Source: Calocera cornea HHB12733
Lineage: Eukaryota; Basidiomycota; Dacrymycetes; Dacrymycetales; Dacrymycetaceae
Direction: 5' to 3'
Length of the DNA: 64,000 nt
NCBI GenBank assembly: GCA_001632435.1
Contig: KV423962.1
Coordinates: 1 to 64,000, forward strand
A program made the position numbers and the translations under genes. The notes beneath the pieces are model-generated. The model did no database searches and was not told where the DNA came from. It saw nothing but the letters and a program-made list of their open reading frames with translations. This document shows, piece by piece, positions 22,150-37,420 of this stretch (within the stretch, counting starts at the first letter, position 1; the number at the start of each line of letters is the position of its first letter).

Positions 22150-24700
22150 CTGTGCAGTATGTACCGAGACTGTTGATCCTAACGATGCATGCAGTCAGGT
22201 CAGCCCAGGCCCCGCCGGCGTGTCAGAGGCAACAGTGGGCATTGCAGCCGGTTCGGGCTCGGGAAGCTGGGGTGCGCGCTTGATTCTGCAGCAGAAGGGG
22301 GCAGTGAGCTTGCGGATCGGATCGCTGCAGCAAGCCGGACACGGGTACTTGTATTCTACCGCGCCATTATGAAATTGTGGTAACACGAATGGAGGAGGAT
22401 GATCGCGCTGAACAGTCGAGTGCAGCGCAGCTCGAGACACCTGGCTTTATATCGTTTTGCAAGCGGTGCGGTCGGATGTCCCAGAGCTGAGGCGGGCGCG
22501 AAGCAGTGGAGTCAGAACGACCTGGCCGCCGGGTGGCCCGCGCGTTGACTCGGACATGCGTTGGCACGTTGCTCGACGGACCGGTTGGATCTTCCACTCC
22601 CGGAAGGATGGGGTGCTCTTGCAGGGCGTGGGTAATCATCCGTAGTGGGAGGAGCTAGGGCGGGGGTGAGCTGGACCTCACCGCGAGCATCAGACAGAAC
22701 AGGAGGAGGGCGATACGGGCGCGCTTGGGCTAAATCAGCCCACCAGCGAGCGGAGACCGGTTTGAGCGCGGTAAGCAGCTTTGATCGGGCCTGTGCAGGG
22801 GGACGCCGGATCGAGGCCTACCTACCGGATGATGGTGCTCGTACGCCGTCCCGCTGTCCTTGGAAGCAGTATGCATGTATGCGCTTGGATGGCAGCGGGG
22901 CCGCTGCGGAAAGGAAAGATATGCAGCGAACGGCGACGAGGGGCTTCGGCCATTCTGCAACGTCCATCACCGAGCTTACGGATCCCGGTAGGAGATGGAA
23001 GCTACGGCTGGTTGTCCGATTTCGGGCGAACGGACGTTCGCGCCGCGCGGAACGGGAGCGAGCGAGGGGGCCGGTTCGCGCCGGCGAACAGTACCGAGCC
23101 GGGTCAGTGTAGATCGCCGCAAGGCGGTGTTGCGCGGGCTTGCCACACCCCCGCCGTTGGTCGCCTCGAGTGAGCAATGGTCTGCCAGGATGGGGATAGG
23201 GAGCAGCGGTGGTCGATCTGTCCCAGCTGGGAGAACCGGGCTGGCCGGAGGGGATGCAGGGGCACGGGGCTGGACCGTCCCCTGCGCCGCTCGACCGACC
23301 ATCGAGGCAGCATGCATGCGCCTCTGTTGCCAGAGATGCGCCGCCTCGGAGGAGAGGAGGCGGCGAGAGCTGGTTGAAGGGAGATCCGGGAGATCGCTCC
23401 TCCTGGTCCGGAGCTCGACATAGATAGCGGCAGGAGCTGAGTGATGATCACCCGCTCGTGCGGGTTTCGATCATGCGTGTCTAAACGCAGGTGTATGCGC
23501 TTGGACGAGGCCTCCCGAGGCGAGGCTCGGTTGCAGGAGATAATGTGGGGGCAGGCGCAGCGGTCCGGAGGGTCGACAGCGTGAGGACGTCAGGGCGAGA
23601 GGCAGCGGTCCGTCGGGCGATCCCGGCTCACACTGTCCATTCGCCGTAGAGAAGGGGTGAGCTGGGGGGGAAGCCGTGGACAGCGATCTGGCCTTGGGAG
23701 ATTGGAGGTTGACAATCGACAATTGACCATTGAGAAGAGAAAGTCAAAAGGCAACATTCGCCCAGGTGCGGAAAGCGGAAAGCGGAAAGCGGAAAGCGCT
23801 TGGCAGCTGATGGAGACATGACGCGCGCGCGGTGCGGTCAGTCGTAGTCAGTCAGGGTCCGGGACGCCCGGCCGGGGCTCGGGAGAAGCGTCGGAAGGGG
23901 CAGCGGGCAGGGGAGGGAGGGGATGCCGAGCGAGTGGAGGTGCCGCTCGAAAGCTTGTTTATTACTGTAGTCGGAGGCGGGTTTTTGGGTTTGGGTTCGA
24001 CGACAACAAATAACTTGTGGGTTGCATTGTTTATTGTGCAGAGTTGGGAGAGGAGCGTTGCTGATGGGATTCGGGGCAGTAGCCGAGTGTGCGCCCCGCC
24101 TCGGTCACGTACGACGGTACGGGGGTGCGAAGCGAAACGGCTTGGAGAGGGGGACGGTGACGAAGCGGCGGACTCGGGTGGCCCGGCTTGTGGCCCGTGG
24201 GCGGCTGGCTGGCACGAGTCGGGCCCTCCGCATTTGCCCATGCCGGCGCGGGCCCGGACCCTCCGGCCGGGAGCATTGCTGGTGCACTAGTTACGAACGG
24301 TGTGAAGGGAGGGGGACGCTTATCTCGGCAAATTGGGCGGTGGGATGGTCCCGCGGGTTGGGTAGAGCGGGGATTGGCCAACCAGGCGCGGAGGGGGGTT
24401 ATCAAGATGCCGGTGGCGCAGGGTCGTGGGTGGGTGGGTAGGGGTGCCGACGCGGTAGGGGACGGAGTGGGTGAGTGGCCGGGCAGCGAGCAGGAGCGCC
24501 CCGGGCTTCGCACGCCGACCGCGGCCGCCACGCGCACCCCCTTCGCCGGTCCTCCCTGCCCACCACACCGTCCGCCCGCGCCCTTTCCCCCCCTCGACGC
24601 AACGCGGCCACAGCGCAGCCGCCCCGCCCCGCCCACCGCTGAGCATCAGCTCCGCTCTAATCCCCGCCCGCCTCGGTACTGCACTGTATTCCTCCCACAC
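22150..24700. other. GC-rich region without a supported gene
   Basis: Open frames of 60-200 codons occur on both strands and in all phases, as expected from the base composition. None shows a domain, a credible start with splice structure, or a paralogue. A 7-mer GCGGAAA is repeated about four times at 23769-23799. The right end probably holds the promoter of the SRPK gene. Confidence 0.45.
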
Positions 24701-24971
24701 AGCACACGTCACTACAGCAACCGCACCCACACCCGCCCCCCTCCTGCCTATTCCGTCCCTCCCCTCGAGTCTCGCCCATCAGCACCAGCACCAGCACCAG
24801 CAGCGCATACAGAACCCACCCACCGCCGTGCTTCTGCTTCCCCTCCCGTAATTCCCCACCCTCCGCCCCGACTCCGGCCTCGCCCTCGGTCTCGCCCCTC
24901 CCCCTCCCCCTCCGTCTTTCCCGCTGCACGCCGCGTACACGCAGCATACACAGCAGCAGCAGCAGCACACC
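24700..24971 (+). promoter_or_regulatory. CT/CA-rich leader of the SRPK gene
   Basis: Pyrimidine-rich DNA with a (CAGCAC)n/(CAG)n stretch at 24778-24808 and a CAG run at 24949-24969 directly before the ATG at 24972. CT-rich tracts upstream of starts are common in mushroom housekeeping genes. This is probably the 5' UTR; no TATA box is evident. Confidence 0.45.
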
Positions 24972-27787
<2,816 letters not shown>

Positions 27788-28033
27788 CCTGCTCTGGTGG
27801 CCCCCGCTCTTCTCCTCTCCTCAATCCCGACCCTTCACTCCCGAACCCCGCTTCTTAATCCCGAACCTGCGTCGGCGGACTGGCCCCAACGACGACAGCA
27901 CGACCAAAGTTGAAACCCCAGATAGAAGGCCACGAAGACGCGCGCACAACGCCGAACGCCGAAAGCCCGGACGCCCCGACGGATGGAGCATAGAACCGGA
28001 GCCCGCCAGATCTGTCGATTTATTATATAGTTT

Positions 28034-28922
28034 TCCTCAATTTCTCCGCTGGGTGCACGGGCGCCGACCGCGATATCGCCATGTCGGGTTGCGCGGCTGT
28101 CTGGGTCGTGGCCTGCTTGGACCGTGCTGTGTTCTTCGCTGGCTGCTCTGCTCTCTGCTCTGATCGACTCTGGTATACTCGGTCGCGTCGTCTGTGAACT
28201 CTGGGACGCCCCTCTCGCTCTCGTACGCTACCCCACCTGGCCAACTACTACAGACCCTGGCCGCCATTCACCATCCACCCCATCCCCTCCCGCGTACAAT
28301 CGATCCACCCTCCCGCCTCTTCTCCCCCCCCGCCTCCCCCAACGCCCGGCCCAGCCCGCCGTCGCTCGAACGCTGCTCCGAAAGGTACAAGAACGCGTGT
28401 GAAGAACTGTGTCTGTACGAGTAGTCTACTACATATTTTCACTCTGTTGTGCTTGTGCGTGTTGTGCTGCTTGGATCTGCGTCACTGGGTTTGAGGGTAC
28501 GGGGGATGCGTGTAGGCGCTATGGGGAGCAAGGAGACGAAGGAATAAAGATACCTAATAGAATTTCCTGAAGCGTTCTCAACTCTTTCCCTGCTTTTACG
28601 CAGCTAACGGCATCACGATGGGCATGTCTCGGACAAATCGCTGCGTATATAGAGCGGGACTACGTGCGCTGGGTGCTTTACGCGCATGCTTGTCACACGT
28701 GTATACTGGTGTTACATGCACTGTAGCGAAGGAAGGGGCGCATGCTGGATCAGGCGCCGATGCCTCGGCGAAGTACGCCTAAATGCAGATCAGGCGCGGC
28801 GATTGATCTGATTTCAGCACAGCCTTCGACCCCTCTCGGGCCGCATCATCAAGCTCGCTAGCACAGTGCCCTTATAACGCGGAGAACCTTTCGCGCAAGT
28901 CTGGGGCTGCTTGAACTTCATC
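28034..28922. other. Intergenic
   Basis: The 3' flank of SRPK and the presumed promoter region of PKL6. It is pyrimidine-rich to 28350, then of ordinary composition. No coding signal seen. Confidence 0.5.
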
Positions 28923-30713
28923 ATGTCTTTACCCGACTCCCTGCTCTCTTGGCTCCCTGTGTTTGTGCTGTCTGAGACTGCCCGAAAGGTAGGAGTTTAT
29001 TCGCCCTCTTGCGCACTGCAGCTGAGGCGTCATAACGTGGCTCAGGAGCTACAGAAAGAAGAGGATGCTCTTCACCAGCTCGTCAGATGTGCTCTGTCTA
29101 TATACGATGCTACTCCTGTACACAACCAATCGTTGGAAGAGCTGGAGCGTGGTTTGTTCTTGATCAGGTAAGTGCATTTGATTTTCAGAAGCAATACTCT
29201 GGAAGTGCTTCTTGCAGTACGGTGGACCAAGTCGATCAAGATTTGAAGAACATTACTTCTTGGCAAGGGATGTTGTCGCCTTTAGCCACACGAAGGCAGC
29301 TGTTGAGGAGCAAGCGTGAAGTCCTCGAGACATCTATCAGAGATCTGCAGGTTCGCCACTTGATCGTCGCAAACACCGAACCAGTATTGATCTGATCCAG
29401 GCGCTATCCACACTCCAGTCCCAGTCGGCTGCACATGATCTCTCAGCTTCCCGGTGGGTATCTAATTAGCGTGCGATCTCAAATTCTGACTGTCCCGTTT
29501 GAGCCTCAGGGTTGCCAATAATAGCCTGGAGTCGAGAGTTCGGCGGTCCTCCGCCATTGGTGAAGATCCGTTGCCAGCCGATCTCACTCCGTATGTCGAG
29601 AGACTGGAAGGTTCCCGCTTTCCGGCAGAAAGCGGGAGCTTCGACACGTGGGAAGGGGACTATTATCCCGAAGGGGATCGTGCGAGGCCCATCAGCGTTT
29701 ACCTCAAGAAGAGTCGCACCTATAGCATTCTTCGGCAAGAACGACTTCATCAGGTAAGAATTTTCGCACTGTCAGGCTGAACCCATGCTGTACATCAAGT
29801 AGCGAGTCGATCACGAAATTCTGAGATGGGTTCATTTGCGGCATCCCAATGTACTGCCCTTCTTAGGTACGGCAAGACTGGGAGCGGAGGTCTTTCGTCC
29901 CGTCTGCTTTGTGTCGCCTTGGGTGAAAAATGGAAACATCATGGAATACCTTGCAACGCACAAAGAAGTTGACAAGCTTCCCCTGGTAAGGGGCTGTTCT
30001 GCCTGAACCAGCCCTCTCGCTGAACCAGTCTCTATTTAGATTCAAGGAATCATCGATGGTGTGGAATACCTTCATGGTCGGCAGCCGCCCATCTTCCACG
30101 GACGTATCAAAGGGGTGTGTACTTGACCAACCGTAAACGAAGGCACATCTGTAATGTCTCTGCAGACAAATGTACTCATAACCTCATCTGGGAGTCCGGT
30201 TCTGTCTGACTACGGTATCGCCGTATTTGACGCCGACCTGGAGGGCTATACAATGTCACTGGCTCCTGATTGGGTTCGTTGGGCGGCTCCAGAGTTCGTT
30301 GATCCCAGCAAGCTCGCTCTTACGGCAGAAGAAGCATGGGTGCCAGCCGCCGATATATTCTCCTTAGGAATGACTATCTATGAGGTGCGACAAGGCACCC
30401 ATCCATAGACACCAAATTCATTGCGGTACAGGTACTCTTCGGAATAATCCCTTTCGCGACGAAGAGCTCGCTACGTGCACGAGACGCGATACCGGCCGGT
30501 ATTCGTCCGGAGATTCCAGACCGTGGGGAAGATGCGAGCGGTTTGTTTCTCATTGAAGTGATGAAAAGGTGCTGGGCTCCACAACCTCAATCCCGGCCAA
30601 CTGCTCAGCAGCTCGCTGACGAGTTTACACTGAGGGTGAAAAGCGTCGACTACAGCCCTATCGGGCATGATGAGTCGGCTCGCGTCGACTATACGCAACC
30701 CGTAGGTCACTGA
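28923..30713 (+). CDS. PKL6: helical N-terminus + pseudokinase (HGR/DYG)
   Basis: The start at 28923 opens a hydrophobic exon (MSLPDSLLSWLPVFVL). Helical exons follow at 29043-29168 (ELQKEEDALHQLVRCAL), 29219-29350 (DQDLKNITSWQGML) and about 29400-29455. The N-lobe exon (about 29510-29754) has DLTPYVERL, SFDTWEGDYYP and ISVYLKKSRTY. Then HPNVLPFLGTARL and PWVKNGNIMEYL; catalytic loop FHGRIKG (catalytic Asp to Arg) and its intron; TNVLITSSGSPVLSDYG (DFG to DYG); APEFV; DIFSLGMTIYEV; C-lobe RPEIPDRG and PQSRPTAQQL; stop at 30713. The reading frame looks complete. It is probably catalytically inactive and works as a scaffold or switch. Its C-terminal tail (VDYTQP) resembles the stretch that leads into the zinc cluster of PKL4, but no cysteines follow here. 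Confidence 0.78.
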
Positions 30714-32607
30714 TTCTTCCAGCGAGACACCTGAGCTAAGGATTCTCTGTTCAGGAATAATTCGTGTGGGGAGAAGACGGACGGACCGTGGAAGACTTCA
30801 GCCACACGCGGTGAGACAACACAGTACAGCAGTAGTTTACACGATATGTTTCCGCTGGGTCGTCCTCACCACTGCGCGGTGTGCCGTTTTAAAACGGCGG
30901 ACAGGTGCTGAGGCTGCCCAGAAACTCTACCTTGCGCTGAGCGAAACACTCTTGTTAAGAGAACTTCGCCCCAACATAATTGCCAGGGCCTCACCGCTGT
31001 CCGGATCGCCGTGACGTAGTTTCAACCCTCCACTCATTTCTTATCAGATCATCCGCTTCGATAAGCTCCGAATTAAGACTGGCAAGGCGGCAATTCCGAG
31101 AGAAGACCCTTGCAGTGATACAGAAGACTGGTGTGTCCCGTTTCGGGCAAATGCACGTGGAAACGAAGCCAATCCTCGAGGCAAGTGTCACAAGGATACC
31201 GCGAAGCGCGGCAGGAAGAGAATTACCACGCCTCGCTGAGAACGGCCTCTACCCTTGCCCTTTCCAGAAACCCTTGTGTTTGCCGTCCTTCATTAACTTT
31301 GCAAGGATTTTACCGTTCTGAAATGCCGCCCAAGACAAGCATAGACACCTTCTGCGCGGCCGTATCGTCTATCCAGGTGCGTTCGGGTGAGAAAGGTACG
31401 CCGCGCTAACTCATGAGACGCTAGAGTGATGGTCACTACGACGCGATTCATGTGCTCACGGGACTAGAGCTTCTGAATGAAAGAACGATCGATGAGGTGG
31501 TAAAAATTGGGCTGTACAGAGACAGCATGGATGTGATGAACGACCTTCCTTAGCCTCTGAGTTGAGCATGCAGATAAGTAAGCATTCGCTCACTGAGCGC
31601 ACCTCCAACTCTTCGTCTGACGTTCCACCCTCCAGAATTGCTCGCAAGATTCTGGGATTCGTTCGAGTCCAGAAGCAGGTTTTGGAGGCGCGATCCCCAG
31701 CTAGCGCGGCGCTGTGTGACGCGCTGCTACAGAAGCTCATGAGTCAGTACCGCGAACTAAACCACGCCCTAGATGAGCTTCACGTGCGTAGAGATCGGAC
31801 CGAATTGGGGCTGACCGTTAACAGTAATTTCAGTCAACTGTGACAAAAAGGGAACGAGCACTCGTCATGAATCCCGCTCGACCTCATTCTGAGCCGGTAC
31901 GTACCAGTACCTGAGGGCACGTTGCATGAAGTCTGAGTCTTTATTTGGACAGGATTCTACACACCACGTGCCCGTTGCTTTGCAAAAGGCCTTCGCGCCA
32001 ACCATAACTGGCTTGGCATTTCGTGACCGTACTGTACATCCGGTCACGGGTGGGGCGTCCGACACTTATCAAGGTATCTACTATCCCAATGCCGAGGTCG
32101 AAGCGGTCCGACGTGTGGCAATCAATAACTTCAAGCTGATGAACTCTACGCTGGGGCAGAGTCATTTGGTATGGAGCCATGGTCATCGTTCAGTGCCTTG
32201 AAATACTTAGCATTGTGACAAGCGTCTTAGCATGGCTGGAGACATCACCGAAAAAAACAGTTGAGGCACCGCGCGGCAGAAGCGCTGCCGCTCGAGAAGT
32301 GGGTGTCGCAACCCCCCAAGTCTGCCGCGCCGCAGAATTCATGGAAGCACCCAGAGAATGGCATAACTTCCATGCTGTGCCAGACACTCCAGCCACGCCA
32401 GACACTCCAGGCGCTCCAGGGCGGATCTGTGTGCCAGGTGCACCAGGGTCACCACATGCCGCACACCATGTAGGTAGTTTCCATCACAGTAGAAGTACTT
32501 GGTGCACCGTCTTTGCATTGTAGACTCAATAGCATTATTCTAAATAAATAATACATTATGTATGCTAAATCTAATCTCTTCTGACTGCTTTCCAGTCTTT
32601 GCACTTG

Positions 32608-32653
32608 CTGACAGTTGTAACTGTCAGCACGTGCTGACAGTTACAACTGTCAG
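32608..32653. repeat. Perfect 46-bp palindrome built from CTGACAGTT units
   Basis: The sequence equals its own reverse complement over 46 bases, centred on CACGTG. It consists of four CTGACAGTT-type units in alternating orientation. Confidence 0.95.
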
Positions 32654-32853
32654 TCCACAACCTGGCTAACCATGACTCTCAGTGACGGTTTCTTGGTACT
32701 TAGAAAGTAGTACTTAGCAAGCAAAGCACATCACAGTCTCTTCTGCCTCTATCCGGTGTCTGTTTACCATCCTGGACGCGGAAACTGTCAGTTATATAGT
32801 TTGCTCATTAGATCATATGACTTACTTATGGGCAAAGCACCGACCATTATTCA

Positions 32854-33106
32854 GCCTTCTGTCAAGGCCAGCATCCTATGCAATGAGGTAGTCCGGTCAG
32901 AAACATGTTTGACTAGTGCAAGAGTGACATACCGTGAGATCTGCTAGAAATAGAGCAGTGACAGTTAGAGTAACAGTTGCACCTTGAGAATACGGACTCA
33001 CCTGTTTACTGAGGGCATGTTTTAGCAGAGGGAGGCGTCCCAAAAGGGCATCAGCTATAGGTGCAAAGTCATGCAAGCAGTGGAGGAGGATGTCGTCGTC
33101 TAACAT
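32854..33106 (-). CDS. Small spliced ORF inside the PKL7 insertion, unknown
   Basis: Exon 1 (33106-33002) encodes MLDDDILLHCLHDFAPIADA and more, and ends LSKQ. A GTGAGT...TAGCAG intron leads to a second exon ending at 32854 (ISRYVTLALVKHV). About 64 residues, no known domain. It may be an element gene fragment; the open segment 33715-33325 upstream on the same strand also breaks at a KQ/I junction over TGACAGTT-rich DNA, so both could belong to one degenerate gene. Confidence 0.3.
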
Positions 33107-34861
33107 AGTTATTATATGTTTGATGCATGACAGGGTCCAAAATCAAACAAGCTTCCGCTATCACATGCAGAAGTGATATAACATACATGTACCAGTATAT
33201 TTCCGTTGCACCATGTCATTTGCCAAGCTTTATCACATTGTTGTGCTTAGACTTGAATGCATTCCCGGGGCATAAAATATGATCTACCCCAGAGCTCTTG
33301 TCCTGGATATGCGTACCAACAAGCTCACTGGATGGACACTCTACCAGCCATGTGGACAATGGAATAGATCAGCTCATATTCAATAATATTTTCTGCCCGG
33401 CCAGTGACCAGCTTTTTCGCTTCTGGTGACAGTGTAACTGTCAGTGCAACTGTCACTGCCACTATAGCACTAACTGTCAATACATATCTTATTATCTGTT
33501 TGCTGTGATTCAGGGAGAATGTAGCATTGCGCTCTAAAGCCATGTCTGGAGCTTCAGGGGAAACCACTTGCTGCTGGAGCTCCAGCCACAGACCCTTTGC
33601 TCTGGACTGTGCCAGCAGCTGCAGGTATAGGCACTGGTCAGCTGCTGTGCGGTGCATGCTCTGCTGTGCAGCAGACCCTACTATGGTACGCTGCCACCTT
33701 ACATTTTTGCTGATGGAGCTGACGGTGTTTATGGCTCTTAAGCACGACAATGTCTTGTAGTTTTGGGGCACCGCGTTCTTAGAGTCGACCCCAACTGCAC
33801 CACTCTGCCTCATTACGCCTTGGATGGAGAACGGTAACTTGACCGCATATTTGGAAAAGTCCCACGGGCGGATAAAATAGCATTGGTATTAGACTCCTCG
33901 GTCTCGCCTCCTCCAAATTACTAACTGAGCTTTACAGCTTAGGGAAATTGCGGCAGGACTTGATCACCTGCACACAAGAACTCCCCGACGCATCATTCAC
34001 GGAGATGTCAAAGGGGTCAGCATCCTGTAGCACTTTTCCTTCCAGACGTTAAGAAAGATCCAGACCAACGTTCTGATCGACGCTAATGGCGTGCCCAAGA
34101 TCTCTGACTTTGGCTTGTCGCACTTCATTGACCTGCTCTCAGTTGAGTCGTGGGATACGCCGTGGTCGGCCATCGCCGGGACGGCGGGGTGGATGGCACT
34201 CGAGCGGGTTGCACCGTCAAATTTCGGGCTAAGAATGCTGGAGGCATGGGTTCCGGCGGCCGACTCTTTCTCCTATGGGATGCTAATCTATGAGGTCTGT
34301 ACATCCCACGTCCGTTACAGTGAGGAGCAGCTGAAGCGCGGCTTCCTTACTTTCCAGGTCTTAGCCCTCCAAGTACCGTTCCAGGGCCTCAAGCCTTTCG
34401 AGAAGTCATTGAAAATCCTCAAGGGGGAGCGGCGCGAGCTCCCTCTTCAAGCCAAGAGCGCGATAGCGGAGAATGTTGAGCTGGAGAAGTCGATGGAGAT
34501 CATGAGACTGTGTTGGAGTCAGGCGCGCGAAGACAGAAAGTCTATGCAGCGGGTGCTACAGCTGCTTCCTGGACGGCCGGAACTGGGTTCAGCACTGGAG
34601 GAGTGGCTCGGAGGTCTTCGGGCGAGCCTTCCGGTCTGCAAACCCCGCGCATCATCCTATCCGCAGCAAACAGCTCTCGCGATCGCTTCCCGTTTGGTTT
34701 CTTCTTTCATAGGCTACACAGTCTACCGTTAGCGACCCGTCCCACGTGTTTTCCCTCCAGAACCTAGGCTATTCCGCTTCAAACTTGCCCACACGCCTTG
34801 CATGAGTGACAGGCACATAAAATATTCTCTTACAGCACATCCTGAGGACGATACAGTCCCT

Positions 34862-35433
34862 CGGCCAGGGAGCACACGCGGTCGAGGGACGAGCAGCTCA
34901 TCGTGCAGTCCGCGCTCAAGTCCGTGGACGACGCCGAGGTGCTCGAGCAGCCCGCGGCGGACGACAGCTCTGGCGAGCAGGAGGAGAGCGCCGAGCGGCC
35001 AGGCGGCGAGCTCCACCCTGCCGCGAGCTCCAGCACCAGCGCCGCCCCGGCTGCGCCGCCGGCCAGGGAAACGGACTCGAGGACGGACGGGCCGGGCGGG
35101 CAGAGGTCGAGCGGCAGCCAGGGCAGCCAAGGGTAGATCGGCGAGGGGAGGAGGACGAGTGCGGTGTTTGCGCAATAGCCTGCTCTGGTGGCCGCCGCTC
35201 TTCTCCTCTCCTCAATTTCGACCCTTCACTCCTGGATCCCGCTTCTTAATCCCGACCGCCGAAGCTGCACTGGAGGACCGGCGCTAGCGACAGCAACACG
35301 ACGGCAGTTGAACGCCCAGATAGAAAGCCACGAAGACGAGCGCACGACGCCCAACGCCGAACGCCCCGAAGCACCGGCGGATGGAGCATAGAACCGGAGC
35401 CTCTAGATCTGTCAGTTTATTATATAGTTCCTT
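34862..35433 (+). pseudogene. Duplicated SRPK C-terminal tail and 3' UTR
   Basis: A second copy of 27472-28033 in the same orientation, 7.4 kb downstream. It keeps the coding sequence of the SRPK tail (EVLEQPAADDSSGEQ) but has no kinase domain, and a GGG-TAG change ends the frame at 35136. It lies directly after PKL7 and before PKL8, so a block with the SRPK 3' end was duplicated together with PKL DNA. Confidence 0.85.
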
Positions 35434-35670
35434 GCAATCCCGCTTTAGGTGCGTACGCCTGACCAAAGTACGAAGCTCAAATCGGAGTTGTGCGCGCCGC
35501 TTCATCTGAGTTGCGCATAACCTTCGAACTTTCTCCCCAAGGGTCCCACCAGAAAGTATGACATAATTGATCAACGGACGACCATCTTGCACAGCCTGAA
35601 CGCGTCTCCCCACCTCGTTCGTGAACGATACGCATCGGCGTCCGCGTACAACCGCTCGTTCGAGCTCGCA

Positions 35671-37420
35671 ATGGCGAAACTGCTGTCCTGGTTGTTACCG
35701 ACTATATCGAAAGAGGCGGCTGAACAGGTGCGCGAATTGGGTTGAAGGGAGGAAGATGCTGAACGCTGACCGTAGGAGTTGCAAAGGAACGAGCAGGCTC
35801 TTTACGTCAAGCTAGAACTGGCTCTTCGGCTCATCAGAAATCACCAAATACCAGCCGAGGGAAGCCAAGAGCTTGAGACTATGCTGGCTGCGATGCGGTA
35901 AGACATCGCCAACAGTCCTCTGTCATGCTTCTGCCTAGACTTACGGTCCCGCGAAGGGCCCTGACTGAGCTGGATCAGTATCTGAAGGCACTCAAGTCCG
36001 GACGTGGAAGGCTTTCGACTTCGGTCGCTATCCAGAAATCCTTGGCGATGAAACAGCAAGAGGTCTCAGCGGTGCTGAAACAGCTTCAGGTTTGCTCCTC
36101 CTACGTTCCTGAGCTCGCCGAAATGACCGCCCGCAACAGTCTGTATTAGCGTCGTCAACGCAAGGGGGAGGTCTGCATGAAAGCATCACAGTCGGTCACA
36201 GGTCTTGCTCTATGTATGGGAAAGTCTGGCGGATGCTGATATTTGCGTTGGTCTCAGTGCTCCACTCGAGCTTCTAGGGAGCCAACCTCCTGCGATCGGT
36301 TTGCTCGATAACACGAGTCGCCTGACACGTTCGAGGCAGACCGGTGTTCCAGGAGATCTTACAGAATGGGTCGAGCGATCTCCCCCTGTACGCTTGCCAG
36401 TCTACACTGCGAGATTTGACACGTGGCTGGGACGATATTCTTCCAACAAGGGTGGGCTTGAAAGCATTAAGGTTGCGCTCAAACGCAGCCATACTTACAT
36501 CATCTTGAGGCAAGAAGAACGACATCAGGTAAGGGGCATCACTCACTATGGTCAACCAAAGCTGACTGTCTTCTCAGGAGATGGATCGCGAGATCAGAAG
36601 ATGGATCGCCCTGGATCATCAAAATATCTTGCCGTTCCTGGGTACGGCTGTTCTGGATGCTGAGGTCGAGTTCCCCATCTGCTTCGTATCTCCTTGGATG
36701 GACAACGGGAACATTATCAAATATTTGTCGAGTCATCCAGAGACCGACAAAATTAAGTTAGTGAGTGTTCAGATTCTCCCGGAGGACGGTCAGTACGGTT
36801 GACGCAGTGCTCCTAGGTTTCGGGTGTTGCCGAAGGTCTCCTGTACCTTCATTCGCAAAACCCTCCGATATTCCATGGTGCGGTCAAAGGGGTTTGTTTC
36901 ATAGTGCCCAACATGTTATATACTCATTGCAGCTGCAGGATAATATTCTGATCACCCAAATCGGCGACTCGGTGTTGTCTGATTATGGCCTGACAGTGTT
37001 TGACGCGCAGACACAGGGATATACCGCCTTGCCTCCAGAGTGGGCGCGATGGTCTCCTCCCGAGTTTGTCTTCCCAGCACAGTATAACATGACGTCGGCC
37101 GAGACATGGGCCCCTGCAACCGATGTCTTCTCATTCGGCATGGCGATCTACGAGGTGCGAGTGCTATGCAGCGTGCGATATTGAATCCTCACGGATGATG
37201 GTAGATTTTGTCCGGGGCACCGCCTTTCAAAGCCCATAGCTGCTACACAGCCCGCCAAGAGATCCAAGACGGGCGTCGTCCGGATATTGCTCAGTCTTGG
37301 ATGGACGGTCATCAGACGTCTGCGCTTGTTCAAGTCATGACTGACTGCTGGAAGCAAGAACGCGATCAGCGTCCATCGACAGCGGGCATAGCTGCGATAT
37401 TGCGAGCTTCAAGAACCTAG
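35671..37420 (+). CDS. PKL8: helical N-terminus + pseudokinase (HGA/DYG)
   Basis: The start at 35671 opens a hydrophobic exon (MAKLLSWLLPTISKEAAEQ). Helical exons follow at 35776-35898 (ELQRNEQALYVKLELALRL) and 35940-36089 (LTELDQYLKALKS, VSAVLKQLQ). A linker and N-lobe exon (about 36200-36528) has GDLTEWVERSP, FDTWLGRY and IKVALKRSHTY. Then DHQNILPFLGTAV and PWMDNGNIIKYL; catalytic loop FHGAVKG (Asp to Ala) with its intron; NILITQIGDSVLSDYG; SPPEFV (APE to PPE); DVFSFGMAIYEV; C-lobe RRPDIAQSW and RDQRPS, stop at 37420. The frame is complete. Lys is kept, but both catalytic and metal-binding motifs are altered, so it is probably inactive. Confidence 0.78.

Larger units (their letters stand above)
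32230..33715. mobile_element. Inserted element in PKL7 with repeated TGACAGTT motifs
   Basis: DNA that interrupts the PKL7 alphaC region relative to its paralogues. It contains a perfect 46-bp palindrome (32608-32653) and many dispersed ACTGTCA/TGACAGT strings (32784, 32955, 33425-33480). The minus strand has open segments at about 33715-33325 and a small spliced frame at 33106-32854. I could not find terminal repeats or a target duplication, so limits are approximate and the class is unknown. Confidence 0.55.
31323..34732 (+). pseudogene. PKL7: kinase-like gene broken by an inserted element
   Basis: The start at 31323 (MPPKTSIDTFCAAVSSIQ), helical exons to 31780 (RIARKILGFVRVQKQVLEARS, ELNHALDELH), then an N-lobe exon ending at 32169 with DTYQGIYYP and RRVAINNFKLM, where the beta3 Lys is Asn. 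About 1.5 kb of foreign DNA follows. The domain resumes near 33720 (ELTVFMALKHDNVL, a TAG, FWGTAFLE, LCLITPWMENGN), then IIHGDVKG, NVLIDANGVPKISDFG, WMALERV (APE to ALE), DSFSYGMLIYEV and a C-lobe to the stop at 34732. It is broken by the insertion and the TAG, which sits where relatives have CAG. It groups with PKL3 and PKL11 by its HGD/DFG type. Confidence 0.75.

Noticed and set aside
22150..24700. Several 100-330 codon frames upstream of SRPK
   Set aside because: Frames overlap on both strands in GC-rich DNA, with no domain, no conserved start and no paralogue.
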